64,000 bases of DNA from an uncultured Clostridia bacterium (lineage in GTDB: Bacteria; Bacillota; Clostridia; TANB77; CAG-508). The notes under the pieces were generated by a model. It ran no database searches, was not told the DNA's origin, and saw nothing but the letters and a program-made list of their open reading frames with translations. Position numbers and translations under genes: made by a program. The stretch is taken from positions 1 through 64,000 of the forward strand of contig CAKPCL010000007.1 of NCBI GenBank assembly GCA_934141605.1, given 5' to 3'. This document shows, one piece after another, positions 24,160-31,888 of the stretch (positions within the stretch are counted from its first letter, which is position 1; every line of letters starts with the position of its first letter).

Positions 24160-24882
24160 TTATTTTAAAATTATGATTGCATGTACTTTATTTTCTTCTT
24201 TATTAATAATAGAAATAATATGTTCTCCATCTTTAAAAGTATATCTACATTTTACAACATCACCTAATTTTACTTCTTTTTTATATTGTATTCTAAAATT
24301 ATCAAAAGGTCTTTGTTCATATACTTTCTCTGGTAACACTTCATATGCTATGTCTAAATAATATAAATTGTGCATATGTCCATTTAAATCAATATCTCTC
24401 CTAGATACTTTGTATTCAATCTCGGAACTATATTCTTCAGGTGCTTTTAGTTTGTCCAATTCTTCTATATTAAATACATTTTTTTCTTCTATTGCATATT
24501 TTTCATAAATTTCTTCTGTTATTTTTGCAATTTTTCCTGTTTCAATGTCTATTAGTACCCATTTTGATGTTCCAATGACACACAGGTTATTTTCTTCGTC
24601 ATACATTTCAAAGTCCCTGTATGTATATGTTCTTTTCATTGTTCTTCCCCATGTTGATACATTTAGTTTTTGTCCATATTTGGGTCTTTTTATAACTTGT
24701 ATTTTCCAATCTAATAATACCCATGTAACTCCTGTTTTCCTTATATCATTTGGTCCATATCCTGCAATGTCAGAGTGGTGTGTTCCTATATTTTCAAATA
24801 TTTCTAGTATTGCTCTATTTTTTATATAATTTTCTTTTCCTATATCTTTCAATTGTGTTGTGAATTGTTCTTTAAATATCAT
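24160..24882 (-). CDS. Acyl-ACP thioesterase (FatA/FatB-like)
   Basis: 240 residues, about the size of bacterial acyl-ACP thioesterases with two hot-dog folds. The N-terminal half begins FKEQFTTQLKDIGKENYIKN and contains TWVLLDWKIQVIKRPKYGQK and STWGRTMKRTYTYRDFEM. The second half has the catalytic-region motif RRDIDLNGHMHNLYYLD. It releases free fatty acids from acyl carrier protein. The stop is close to the pgi-pyk group, but it has its own AAAGGAAA site. The chain-length preference cannot be read from sequence. Confidence 0.9.
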   Translation of the reverse strand: MIFKEQFTTQLKDIGKENYIKNRAILEIFENIGTHHSDIAGYGPNDIRKTGVTWVLLDWKIQVIKRPKYGQKLNVSTWGRTMKRTYTYRDFEMYDEENNLCVIGTSKWVLIDIETGKIAKITEEIYEKYAIEEKNVFNIEELDKLKAPEEYSSEIEYKVSRRDIDLNGHMHNLYYLDIAYEVLPEKVYEQRPFDNFRIQYKKEVKLGDVVKCRYTFKDGEHIISIINKEENKVHAIIILK

Positions 24883-24895
24883 TTTTGTTTCCTTT

Positions 24896-26203
24896 CTAGT
24901 ATCCCGGTTTTTTCAATAATTTAAACATGTTCTTTTTGTATTCCTCTACACCTGGTTGATTAAAAGGATTAACTCCTAGTATCATTCCAGACATAGCACA
25001 AGCCTTTTCAAAGAAATATATTAGTTCACCTATATTTTCTTCATCTAGACTCTCAATACTCAACATTATGTTTGGAACATCTCCTGTGACATGTGCTTTT
25101 ACTGTTCCTTCCATTGCTTTTTTATTTACATAGTCCAATGTTTTTCCTGCTAAATAATTCAAACCGTCCAGATTGTCTTCATCACTATTTATTGTTATAT
25201 CTGATTTTGTTTTTTCTATTGATATAACTGTTTCAAATAAGTTTCTTCTTCCTTCTTGTATGTATTGTCCCATTGAGTGTAAATCAGTTGTAAAATCTAC
25301 TCCTGCTGGGAATATTCCTTTTTGGTCTTTTCCTTCGCTTTCTCCATAAAGTTGTTTCCACCATTCTGTAAAATAGTGCATTTTAGGTTCATAGTTTACT
25401 AATATTTCTGTATTTTTATATAACTTGTATAAAACATTTCTTGCAACTGCATATTTATAACACTCATTATATTTTAAATTTGGATCATCATATCTTGCTT
25501 GTGCATTTTGTGCGCCTTGCATTAATTTATCTATGTTAATTCCTGCTGTTGCTATTGGTAGTAGTCCAACTGCTGTTAGTACTGAATATCTGCCTCCAAC
25601 ATTGTCTGGTATTACAAATTTTTCATATCCTTCATTGTCTGCAAGTGTTTTTAGTGCTCCTCTTTCTTTATCTGTTGTTACATATATTCTACTTCTTGCT
25701 TCATCAATTCCATATTTATTTTCTAGTATTTCTCTAAATATTCTAAATGCAATTGCTGGTTCTGTTGTTGTTCCAGATTTTGATATTACATTTACAGAAA
25801 AGTCTTTGTCTCCTATGTATTCGATTAGTTCATTAATATAATTGGGGCTTAAATTGTTTCCTACATATAAGATTTGTGGATATTTTCTTTGTTTTTCTGT
25901 AAGCATGTTGTTAAATGAACTTGTTAGTGTTTCTATTACTGCCCTTGCACCTAAATATGAGCCTCCTATTCCTATTACTACTAATATATCTGATTCTTTT
26001 TTTATTTTTTTTGCTACTTTTTTTATTTTTAAGAATTCACTTTTATCATAGTTTGTAGGTAATTCTAGCCACCCCACAAAGTCTTTTTCATCATTTGCTC
26101 TTTTGTGCAATTCTTTATGTATGTTTTCTACTTGTTCTTTATATTCCATTATTGTTTTTTGTGATATTCCTGTGTTTTTTAAATCTAATTTAATAGTTGC
26201 CAT
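24896..26203 (-). CDS. pgi: Glucose-6-phosphate isomerase
   Basis: 435 residues, short bacterial type. Start ATG 26203 was chosen because GAAGG lies 7 nt upstream, while the ATG at 26209 touches it. Interconverts glucose-6-P and fructose-6-P. Conserved segments: VVIGIGGSYLGARAVIE, NVISKSGTTTEPAIAFR, and DNVGGRYSVLTAVGLLPIA. The 14-bp gap to the thioesterase gene suggests they share a transcript. Confidence 0.97.
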   Translation of the reverse strand: MATIKLDLKNTGISQKTIMEYKEQVENIHKELHKRANDEKDFVGWLELPTNYDKSEFLKIKKVAKKIKKESDILVVIGIGGSYLGARAVIETLTSSFNNMLTEKQRKYPQILYVGNNLSPNYINELIEYIGDKDFSVNVISKSGTTTEPAIAFRIFREILENKYGIDEARSRIYVTTDKERGALKTLADNEGYEKFVIPDNVGGRYSVLTAVGLLPIATAGINIDKLMQGAQNAQARYDDPNLKYNECYKYAVARNVLYKLYKNTEILVNYEPKMHYFTEWWKQLYGESEGKDQKGIFPAGVDFTTDLHSMGQYIQEGRRNLFETVISIEKTKSDITINSDEDNLDGLNYLAGKTLDYVNKKAMEGTVKAHVTGDVPNIMLSIESLDEENIGELIYFFEKACAMSGMILGVNPFNQPGVEEYKKNMFKLLKKPGY

Positions 26204-26383
26204 ACGCATACCTTCTTTCGTTATATAATTATCTTGTAGTAATTATATATAAAACAAAAATTAAATTCAAGTTTTTTTATATTTTTGTAACCATTTTTTT
26301 CCTTTATCATAATATGTAATATACAAAGGAACAAGGGAAAACACAAAAAGAAAATAGTTTTGCTTTGAAAGGGGGTCTAGACT

Positions 26384-26497
26384 ATGCCAGAAAACAGAGG
26401 TTGTGGTGGTTTCGGATTTGGTGATGACTGCTGCTGTATAATTCTTTTAATATTAATAATCTGCTGCTGTTGCGGTGGAAATAGAGGATGTTGCTAA
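26384..26497 (+). CDS. Cys- and Gly-rich 37-residue micropeptide
   Basis: Reads MPENRGCGGFGFGDDCCC, a hydrophobic IILLILII core, then CCCC, GG and NRGCC. A GGGGG ribosome site precedes the ATG and a strong terminator follows, so it is a stand-alone plus-strand gene. The Gly-rich head and short hydrophobic centre recall YjcZ-type sporulation micropeptides, with ten Cys added. A coat or membrane role in spores is possible but inferred. An AT-rich region upstream (26310-26325, CATAATATG) may hold the promoter. Confidence 0.65.
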   Translation: MPENRGCGGFGFGDDCCCIILLILIICCCCGGNRGCC

Positions 26498-26515
26498 TCC
26501 TTTATAAGACATATT

Positions 26516-26558
26516 AAAAAGTTGGATTGGAAATTGTTTTCCGGTCCAACTTTTTTGT
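26516..26558 (+). terminator. Terminator of the micropeptide gene (probably bidirectional)
   Basis: Stem AAAAAGTTGGATTGGAAA / TTTTCCGGTCCAACTTTTTT with a very small loop. It has A- and T-runs on both sides, so it can also end the convergent ligase gene transcript. Confidence 0.85.
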
Positions 26559-26562
26559 TGTT

Positions 26563-28302
26563 TTATTTTTTCATATTGTCTCCATATCTTTTTATTTTTT
26601 GAGTTGTTGTTTTTTCAAACTCTTTATCTCTAACAGCAAAAGTCTTTATATGTTTGTAATTAGGTATTTTACCATTAACTCCAGCTACAACATCTGCCAT
26701 AATTTTTTTTACTTCTTCTTTTGTAGGAACTGTTCCTTTTAAGTATTCTTTAATTGCGTCCATGTTAGGGAAAATCTGTGCATTGACATATGTTTCATCA
26801 TCATTTTCTTTTTGAATTCCCATAACTAATGCTTCTGAAATTAATGGGTTATCATTTAAATATGCTTCAATTTCTTCTGGATATATATTTTTTCCGTTTT
26901 TTGTTACTATAACACTCTTACATCTACCTGTAATATATAAAAATCCATTTTCATCTATTTTTCCTAAGTCTCCTGTGTGAAACCACCCGTCTTTTAAAAC
27001 TTTTTCTGTTTCTTCTGGCATATTGTAATAACCAAGCATTACATTTGGTCCTTTTACTATTATTTCTCCAACGCCTTCACTGTCTGGGTTATCTATTTTA
27101 TATTCTACATTTGGTATTGGTAACCCTGCACTATCATTTCTTTTATAAAAATCAGTATTTCCCGCTACTAATGGTGCACATTCTGTTAAACCATATCCCT
27201 GCAATGAATTTAATCCCAATTTGTCAAATGTGTCTGCTATTTCTGGATTTACAGCTGCTGCACCTACAATAAACACTCTTAGCCTTCCACCTAATGAGTT
27301 TTTTACTTTTGTTTTTACTATTTGTTTTATGAAGAAAGGCAATTTGTCTACTATATTTTCGTTTTCCTTTAATTTTTCTGTGTATTTTTTAGGTAATGTT
27401 TTTTGTATATTTTTCATTATCTTTTGGTACATTTTTTCTAGTAGCAATGGTACGCATAGTACTACTGATGGGTGATATTCTAGCATATTGTTTGTTATAT
27501 ATCTTAGTCCATCACAATAGCATATACTTGCTCCGCTGTATAGTGGCAATAAAAATCCAATTGTGCACTCATATGTATGATGAATTGGCAATATAGAAAA
27601 GAATAAGTCACTTCTTTTTACTTTTACTATTCCATATATTGATAAAATATTTGAGCAAATGTTTCTTTGTGATAGGCATACTCCTTTTGCGTTTCCTGTT
27701 GTTCCTGATGTAAATAATAGAATTTTCATTTCATCTGGATTAATTTCTATTTCGTCAAATTTTGTATTGCCTTTTTCTAATAGTTTTTTTCCTTTTTCCA
27801 TTTGTGTTTCAAATGATATAACATTTTCTTGTGTTTTGTTGTCAAAATCAATGAAAATTGTATTTTTGTTTTCTAGTTTTTCTATATTTTCTAATATTGG
27901 TTTTAAGTTTTTGTTGTTTCCTAAAATACATTGTGTTTTTGATACATTCATAAAGTTTATTACATCATCTGAATGTAGTTCTTTATCAATTGGAACTACA
28001 ATTCCTACTATTGATGCTGCTAAATATGATATTGCCCATTTATATGAATTTTTTCCTATTACTGCAATTTTTTTGTTTAGAAGTCCACTTTCTATTAAGC
28101 TAGTTCCTAATGTTGCAACATCTTGTCTTAATTCTTCGTATGTTTTATTATATATGTTCCCTTCTTCGTCTTTTAGTTTAAATGCTGTTCTTGTTTTAAA
28201 TATTGTTGCTGACCTATCTAACATTTGTTTAAAATTTGTTATTTCTTCACATTTATGGTATTTTTGTTTTAATTCATCTGCTATTTTCAATTTTTCTTTC
28301 AT
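26563..28302 (-). CDS. AMP-dependent acyl-CoA/acyl-ACP synthetase (FadD-like)
   Basis: 579 residues, ANL superfamily. P-loop-like motif LLFTSGTTGNAKGVCLSQRN (about 213-232), GYGLTECAPLVAGN, GWFHTGDLGKIDENGFLYITGR and the catalytic Lys region near the C-terminus (GKIPNYKHIKTFAVRDKEFEKTTTQKIKR). It activates a carboxylic acid, most likely a long-chain fatty acid, to acyl-AMP and then a thioester. The acyl-ACP thioesterase nearby would supply free acids, but the two genes are not in one operon. AGGAAGG site before the ATG. Confidence 0.9.
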   Translation of the reverse strand: MKEKLKIADELKQKYHKCEEITNFKQMLDRSATIFKTRTAFKLKDEEGNIYNKTYEELRQDVATLGTSLIESGLLNKKIAVIGKNSYKWAISYLAASIVGIVVPIDKELHSDDVINFMNVSKTQCILGNNKNLKPILENIEKLENKNTIFIDFDNKTQENVISFETQMEKGKKLLEKGNTKFDEIEINPDEMKILLFTSGTTGNAKGVCLSQRNICSNILSIYGIVKVKRSDLFFSILPIHHTYECTIGFLLPLYSGASICYCDGLRYITNNMLEYHPSVVLCVPLLLEKMYQKIMKNIQKTLPKKYTEKLKENENIVDKLPFFIKQIVKTKVKNSLGGRLRVFIVGAAAVNPEIADTFDKLGLNSLQGYGLTECAPLVAGNTDFYKRNDSAGLPIPNVEYKIDNPDSEGVGEIIVKGPNVMLGYYNMPEETEKVLKDGWFHTGDLGKIDENGFLYITGRCKSVIVTKNGKNIYPEEIEAYLNDNPLISEALVMGIQKENDDETYVNAQIFPNMDAIKEYLKGTVPTKEEVKKIMADVVAGVNGKIPNYKHIKTFAVRDKEFEKTTTQKIKRYGDNMKK

Positions 28303-28314
28303 TTTAAATCCTTC

Positions 28315-29121
28315 CTATTCATATCTATAAAAATTAAAATTTGTATTCTTGTTTAATATAATATTTCCATCATCTATTGTCTTTTCTTCGCTTTCATATG
28401 GTATGTCAAAATATATGCTTGTTCTAAACTTTTGATTTTTATTGTTTTCTATTTCTATGTCAAATGATATTGATGCATCTATATTTTGTTTTGCAATTCC
28501 ACATCTTTCTAACAATTTTCCATTATATGTTATTGGATTTTGTGTATCTGTCATGGTGTAATCTGTTATAATGTTTTGGTTTATATAGCTTAATGTTATT
28601 GGACTTGCACAGTTATTAAATAAAACTGGTTTGCTAAAGTCTATATTTTCTTCTGATGTTGTTTCAAATTCTAGTTCATTATTTATAACATTTTCTTCAT
28701 TAATTTCACTTTTTGAAAAATTTTCTATTGATTTGTAATATAAATTTGCTTTTCCCATTATTGGTTCTTTTATAAATTTTATATTTGATATTTTTACTTT
28801 TTTCAGTGTGTTTTCAGTTGTATTTTCTTCTGAATTATTATTTATGAATATTGCTATGTCAGTATAGGCATATAAATTTTCTATTGTGAAGTTTGTTTTT
28901 GAACTTGTCTTGTTTTTTGAATCACAACTACTGAAAAATGTTATTTTGTTTATTGAAAATATTATTTTTTCATTTTTTTCTGCAAATGATATTGTGCTAC
29001 TTTCAAAAGTTTTTTTGCGTAATAAGTTTTCGTATGTCTTTTTGCAAAGAAAAACTAATAGTGTTGCTAAAATAATTATTGTTATAATATAAATTGCTTT
29101 TTTTATAAATTTTTCTTTCAT
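28315..29121 (-). CDS. Membrane-anchored hypothetical protein
   Basis: 268 residues. One N-terminal membrane helix (about 8-26, KAIYIITIIILATLLVFL), then an extracellular beta-rich domain with many Asn, Ser and Thr and no catalytic motif. GGAGG site before the ATG. Its stop is 12 bp upstream of the ligase start, so the two are probably transcribed together. Family unknown. Confidence 0.7.
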   Translation of the reverse strand: MKEKFIKKAIYIITIIILATLLVFLCKKTYENLLRKKTFESSTISFAEKNEKIIFSINKITFFSSCDSKNKTSSKTNFTIENLYAYTDIAIFINNNSEENTTENTLKKVKISNIKFIKEPIMGKANLYYKSIENFSKSEINEENVINNELEFETTSEENIDFSKPVLFNNCASPITLSYINQNIITDYTMTDTQNPITYNGKLLERCGIAKQNIDASISFDIEIENNKNQKFRTSIYFDIPYESEEKTIDDGNIILNKNTNFNFYRYE

Positions 29122-29308
29122 TTTCTTTTGTTCCTCCCATATATTTTATTATATAACCTTTATATAAATTACTTTTAATTTTTTTAAAAAGATTTAATAA
29201 AGTTTTATAAAAATCATAAAATATATGGAAATTTCTTTTTATATAATAGTATATTTTCTAATTAAAATCAAGTTTTTTAATTTTTTTCAAAAAAAATTTT
29301 TAAAACTA

Positions 29309-29337
29309 TTGACATTTTGTGATAAATCTTGTATACT
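29309..29337 (+). promoter_or_regulatory. Sigma-A promoter of the tRNA-Val/Asp/Phe cluster
   Basis: TTGACA (29309-29314), 17-bp spacer, TATACT (29332-29337), about 20 nt before the first mature tRNA base. Confidence 0.9.
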
Positions 29338-29357
29338 AGTCAATGTCGAAAGGACAT

Positions 29358-29433
29358 GGTCGTTTAGCTCAGCTGGGAGAGCATCTGCCTTACAAGCAGG
29401 GGGTCATAGGTTCGAGCCCTATAACGACCACCA
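29358..29433 (+). tRNA. tRNA-Val(TAC)
   Basis: 76-nt cloverleaf: acceptor GGTCGTT/AACGACC, anticodon loop CTTACAA, T-arm ATAGG-TTCGAGC-CCTAT, encoded CCA. First of three tRNAs. Confidence 0.98.
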
Positions 29434-29442
29434 TTCTTTTAC

Positions 29443-29519
29443 GGCCTGGTAGTTCAGTTGGTTAGAACGCTAGCCTGTCACGCTAGAGGTCGACGGTTCG
29501 AGCCCGTTCCAGGTCGCCA
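29443..29519 (+). tRNA. tRNA-Asp(GTC)
   Basis: 77 nt, acceptor GGCCTGG/CCAGGTC (one G-U pair), anticodon loop CTGTCAC, encoded CCA. Only 9 bp after tRNA-Val, so in the same transcript. Confidence 0.98.
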
Positions 29520-29536
29520 TTTTTTTATTTATTTTT

Positions 29537-29612
29537 GGCTCGATAGCTCAGTTGGTAGAGCAGGGGACTGAAAATCCCCGTGTCAGTGGTTCGATTCCAC
29601 TTCGAGCCACCA
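29537..29612 (+). tRNA. tRNA-Phe(GAA)
   Basis: 76 nt, acceptor GGCTCGA/TCGAGCC, anticodon loop CTGAAAA, encoded CCA. Last of the cluster; a terminator follows. Confidence 0.98.
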
Positions 29613-29617
29613 ACAAA

Positions 29618-29648
29618 AAGAAGTAATTTTGAAATTACTTCTTTTTTA
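29618..29648 (+). terminator. Terminator of the tRNA cluster
   Basis: Stem AAGAAGTAATTT/AAATTACTTCTT with a 2-nt loop, then TTTTT. It overlaps the last codons of dprA on the other strand and may serve both. Confidence 0.85.
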
Positions 29649-30555
29649 TTATTTCTTCATATGATGTAACTAATCTTGCCCCCTGTTTAATTAAATCATT
29701 AGTTCCAACAGAATTAATTGAATTGATATTACCCGGAACTACATAAACATCTCTACCTTGTTCCAAAGCAAAATCTACAGTTATTAGTGTACCACTTTTT
29801 TCTTTTGCTTCAACAACAATAATTCCAGAACTAATGCCACTAATAATTCTATTTCTCGCAGGAAAATTCATTTTATCTGGTTTAGTCCCACACGAATATT
29901 CTGATATAATCGCTCCTCCACTTCTTATAATTTCATTTGCTAATTCTATATTTTCTTTAGGGTATACCATATCTAGTCCATTTCCCACAACAGCAATTGT
30001 TTTTCCACAAATATTATGATTTTTTAGTTCATTTATAGCTCCAATACTTCCCCAATGTGCATAACTATCCACACCTTTTGCTAATCCACTCACAATGTTT
30101 ATATTTTCTTTTGATAGATTATAAGCAAAATATTTTGTAGCTTTTTTTCCATAATCTGTACACTCTCTACACCCTACTATTCCTATGCTTTTATTGTTTA
30201 ATATCTCTTTATTTCCTTTTATGTACAAACTAATTGGAGCATCATATATTTGCTTTAAGATTTGTGGATAACTCTCTTCATATATGTGTATAATATCAAT
30301 ATTATTTTCTTTTATGTATTTTATATGATAATCTATAACCCTTTCATTTTTAGATTCCATTATATTATGAATTATTTCTTCTCCTATTCCATTTATTTTT
30401 GCTAATTCTTTTCCTGTTAAATTATATATTTTTTCAGGTGTTTTATAAATTTCTAACAACCTCTTTTTTCTTATACACCCTAATTTTTTTATTAAGCTAA
30501 ACCATATCCAATATCTTTTATTTTCTAGGTCTTTCAATAACTTTTCTCCCTTCAT
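29635..30555 (-). CDS. dprA: DNA processing protein DprA/Smf
   Basis: 306 residues. Helix-hairpin-helix-like N-terminus (AKINGIGEEIIHNI, about 52-65), then the Rossmann-type DNA-binding fold with GIVGCRECTDYG, SGLAKGVDSYAHWG and GGAIISEYSCGTKPDKMNFPARNRIISG. Loads RecA on incoming single-stranded DNA in natural transformation; also present in many non-competent bacteria. It lacks the C-terminal winged helix seen in longer family members. Cytoplasmic. Confidence 0.93.
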   Translation of the reverse strand: MKGEKLLKDLENKRYWIWFSLIKKLGCIRKKRLLEIYKTPEKIYNLTGKELAKINGIGEEIIHNIMESKNERVIDYHIKYIKENNIDIIHIYEESYPQILKQIYDAPISLYIKGNKEILNNKSIGIVGCRECTDYGKKATKYFAYNLSKENINIVSGLAKGVDSYAHWGSIGAINELKNHNICGKTIAVVGNGLDMVYPKENIELANEIIRSGGAIISEYSCGTKPDKMNFPARNRIISGISSGIIVVEAKEKSGTLITVDFALEQGRDVYVVPGNINSINSVGTNDLIKQGARLVTSYEEIIKKK

Positions 30556-30621
30556 TTTATTTTTTATCTAATTTGTCTTAAAAAAGCAAAAAGAGACACA
30601 AATATTTTTGTGTCCCACTTA

Positions 30622-31479
30622 TTAATCTATAATACCATTTTGCCTTTTGGTAGCTTTAATAACATTGTTCATAAGCATAGCAATTGTCATCGGTCCTACT
30701 CCCCCTGGAACTGGTGTTATATAGCTTGCTTTTTCTTTTACATTTTCAAAATCAACATCACCTGTAATTTTGCCGTTTTCTAATCTATTTATTCCAACAT
30801 CTATTACAACTGCGTTTTCTTTTACCATATCTGCTGTTACAAAATTTGCTTTTCCTATTGCAGATATTAATATATCTGCTTCTTTGGTCTTTTGTTCTAT
30901 ATTTTGTGTTTTAGAGTGACATGATGTTACAGTTGCATTTTTATTTAAACAACAATGTATTAATGGTTTTCCTACAATATTGCTTCTTCCTAATATTACC
31001 ACATTTTTACCAGTTAAGTCAATATTATATTCTTCAAACATTTTCATTATTCCATATGGTGTGCATGATACAAAAGTATCTTGATTTAAAACTAATTTAC
31101 CAACATTTACTGGATTAAACCCGTCAACATCTTTTTCTGATGATATTGTTCTAAAAGCTTCATTTATGTCTAAATTTGATGGTATTGGACTTTGTAATAG
31201 TATTCCATTTACCGTTTTATCTTTATTTAGTTTTTCAATTAATTCAATTAATTCTTTTTGTGTTATATTTGAATCTAATAAATATTCCTCATATTCTATT
31301 CCAACATCTTCACATGCCCTACTTTTATTTCTAACATAAACTTTTGATGCTGGGTCATCTCCTACCATTATTACTGCTAATTTTGAATTTATATTTTTTT
31401 GTTTTAATTCTTCACACTCTATTTTTAAATTTGCTCTTATTTTTTTCGCTAATTCTTTTCCATCTATTATTACGGCCAT
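30622..31479 (-). CDS. folD: Methylenetetrahydrofolate dehydrogenase/cyclohydrolase
   Basis: 285 residues from ATG 31479 (AAAGGAG site; the ATG ten codons earlier lies upstream of it). Interconverts methylene-, methenyl- and formyl-tetrahydrofolate for purine and one-carbon metabolism. Conserved: the DPASKVYVRNK active-site region (catalytic Lys), GILLQSPIPSNLD, VVILGRSNIVGKPL for NADP binding and ITPVPGGVGPMTIAML. Confidence 0.97.
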   Translation of the reverse strand: MAVIIDGKELAKKIRANLKIECEELKQKNINSKLAVIMVGDDPASKVYVRNKSRACEDVGIEYEEYLLDSNITQKELIELIEKLNKDKTVNGILLQSPIPSNLDINEAFRTISSEKDVDGFNPVNVGKLVLNQDTFVSCTPYGIMKMFEEYNIDLTGKNVVILGRSNIVGKPLIHCCLNKNATVTSCHSKTQNIEQKTKEADILISAIGKANFVTADMVKENAVVIDVGINRLENGKITGDVDFENVKEKASYITPVPGGVGPMTIAMLMNNVIKATKRQNGIID

Positions 31480-31543
31480 TATTTTAAAATCTCCTTTTAC
31501 TTTTTTCACATTATATCACATTTTTTCTTTTTTGTCTTATTTT

Positions 31544-31792
31544 TTATTCATCTAATAGCCCAACTTTATATTCAATATCTTCCATATCTGGAAACATTTC
31601 CTTAACTCTTTTTAAAGTAAGCATAGACATTCTAGGCTGTGGATTTTTTTTATGTTCTGATAATAATTTTTGTGTATAACAATTAGGTGCTGTTTTAAAT
31701 AATAAATATCTATTCCTTACATAAGTGTAGTATATTTGATATCCATTGTTTAAATCTTCCCACATCATTTCAAAAGTATATTTTTCTTCCAT
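31544..31792 (-). CDS. Small hypothetical protein preceded by a repeat hairpin
   Basis: 82 residues, rich in Tyr, Met and charged residues (MMWEDLNNGYQIYYTYVRNR), probably helical and cytoplasmic. AAAGGAG site 7 nt before the ATG, with the 73-bp AGAACCGTCCC repeat starting 19 nt upstream. It sits between ligA and folD on the same strand. No family recognised. Confidence 0.75.
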   Translation of the reverse strand: MEEKYTFEMMWEDLNNGYQIYYTYVRNRYLLFKTAPNCYTQKLLSEHKKNPQPRMSMLTLKRVKEMFPDMEDIEYKVGLLDE

Positions 31793-31810
31793 ATCAATTT
31801 CTCCTTTCTG

Positions 31811-31883
31811 TGTCCATGTCCAAATGGGACGGTTCTATTTGGACAAAATGTCCAATTAGAACCGTCCCGTTTGGACATGGACA
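31811..31883. repeat. AGAACCGTCCC-type repeat 1 (inverted pair)
   Basis: Two units facing each other and forming a nearly perfect 35-bp-arm palindrome (two mismatches). Each unit carries TGTCCAAA..TTTGGACA ends around a GGGACGGTTCT core. It lies in the 5' leader of the 82-residue gene, just after the ligA stop. Confidence 0.85.
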
Positions 31884-31888
31884 GACAA

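Noticed and set aside
31811..31883. Repeat 1 as a transposon end or MITE
   Set aside because: No target-site duplication or flanking transposase is visible, and the units are built as paired hairpins like the other three loci.
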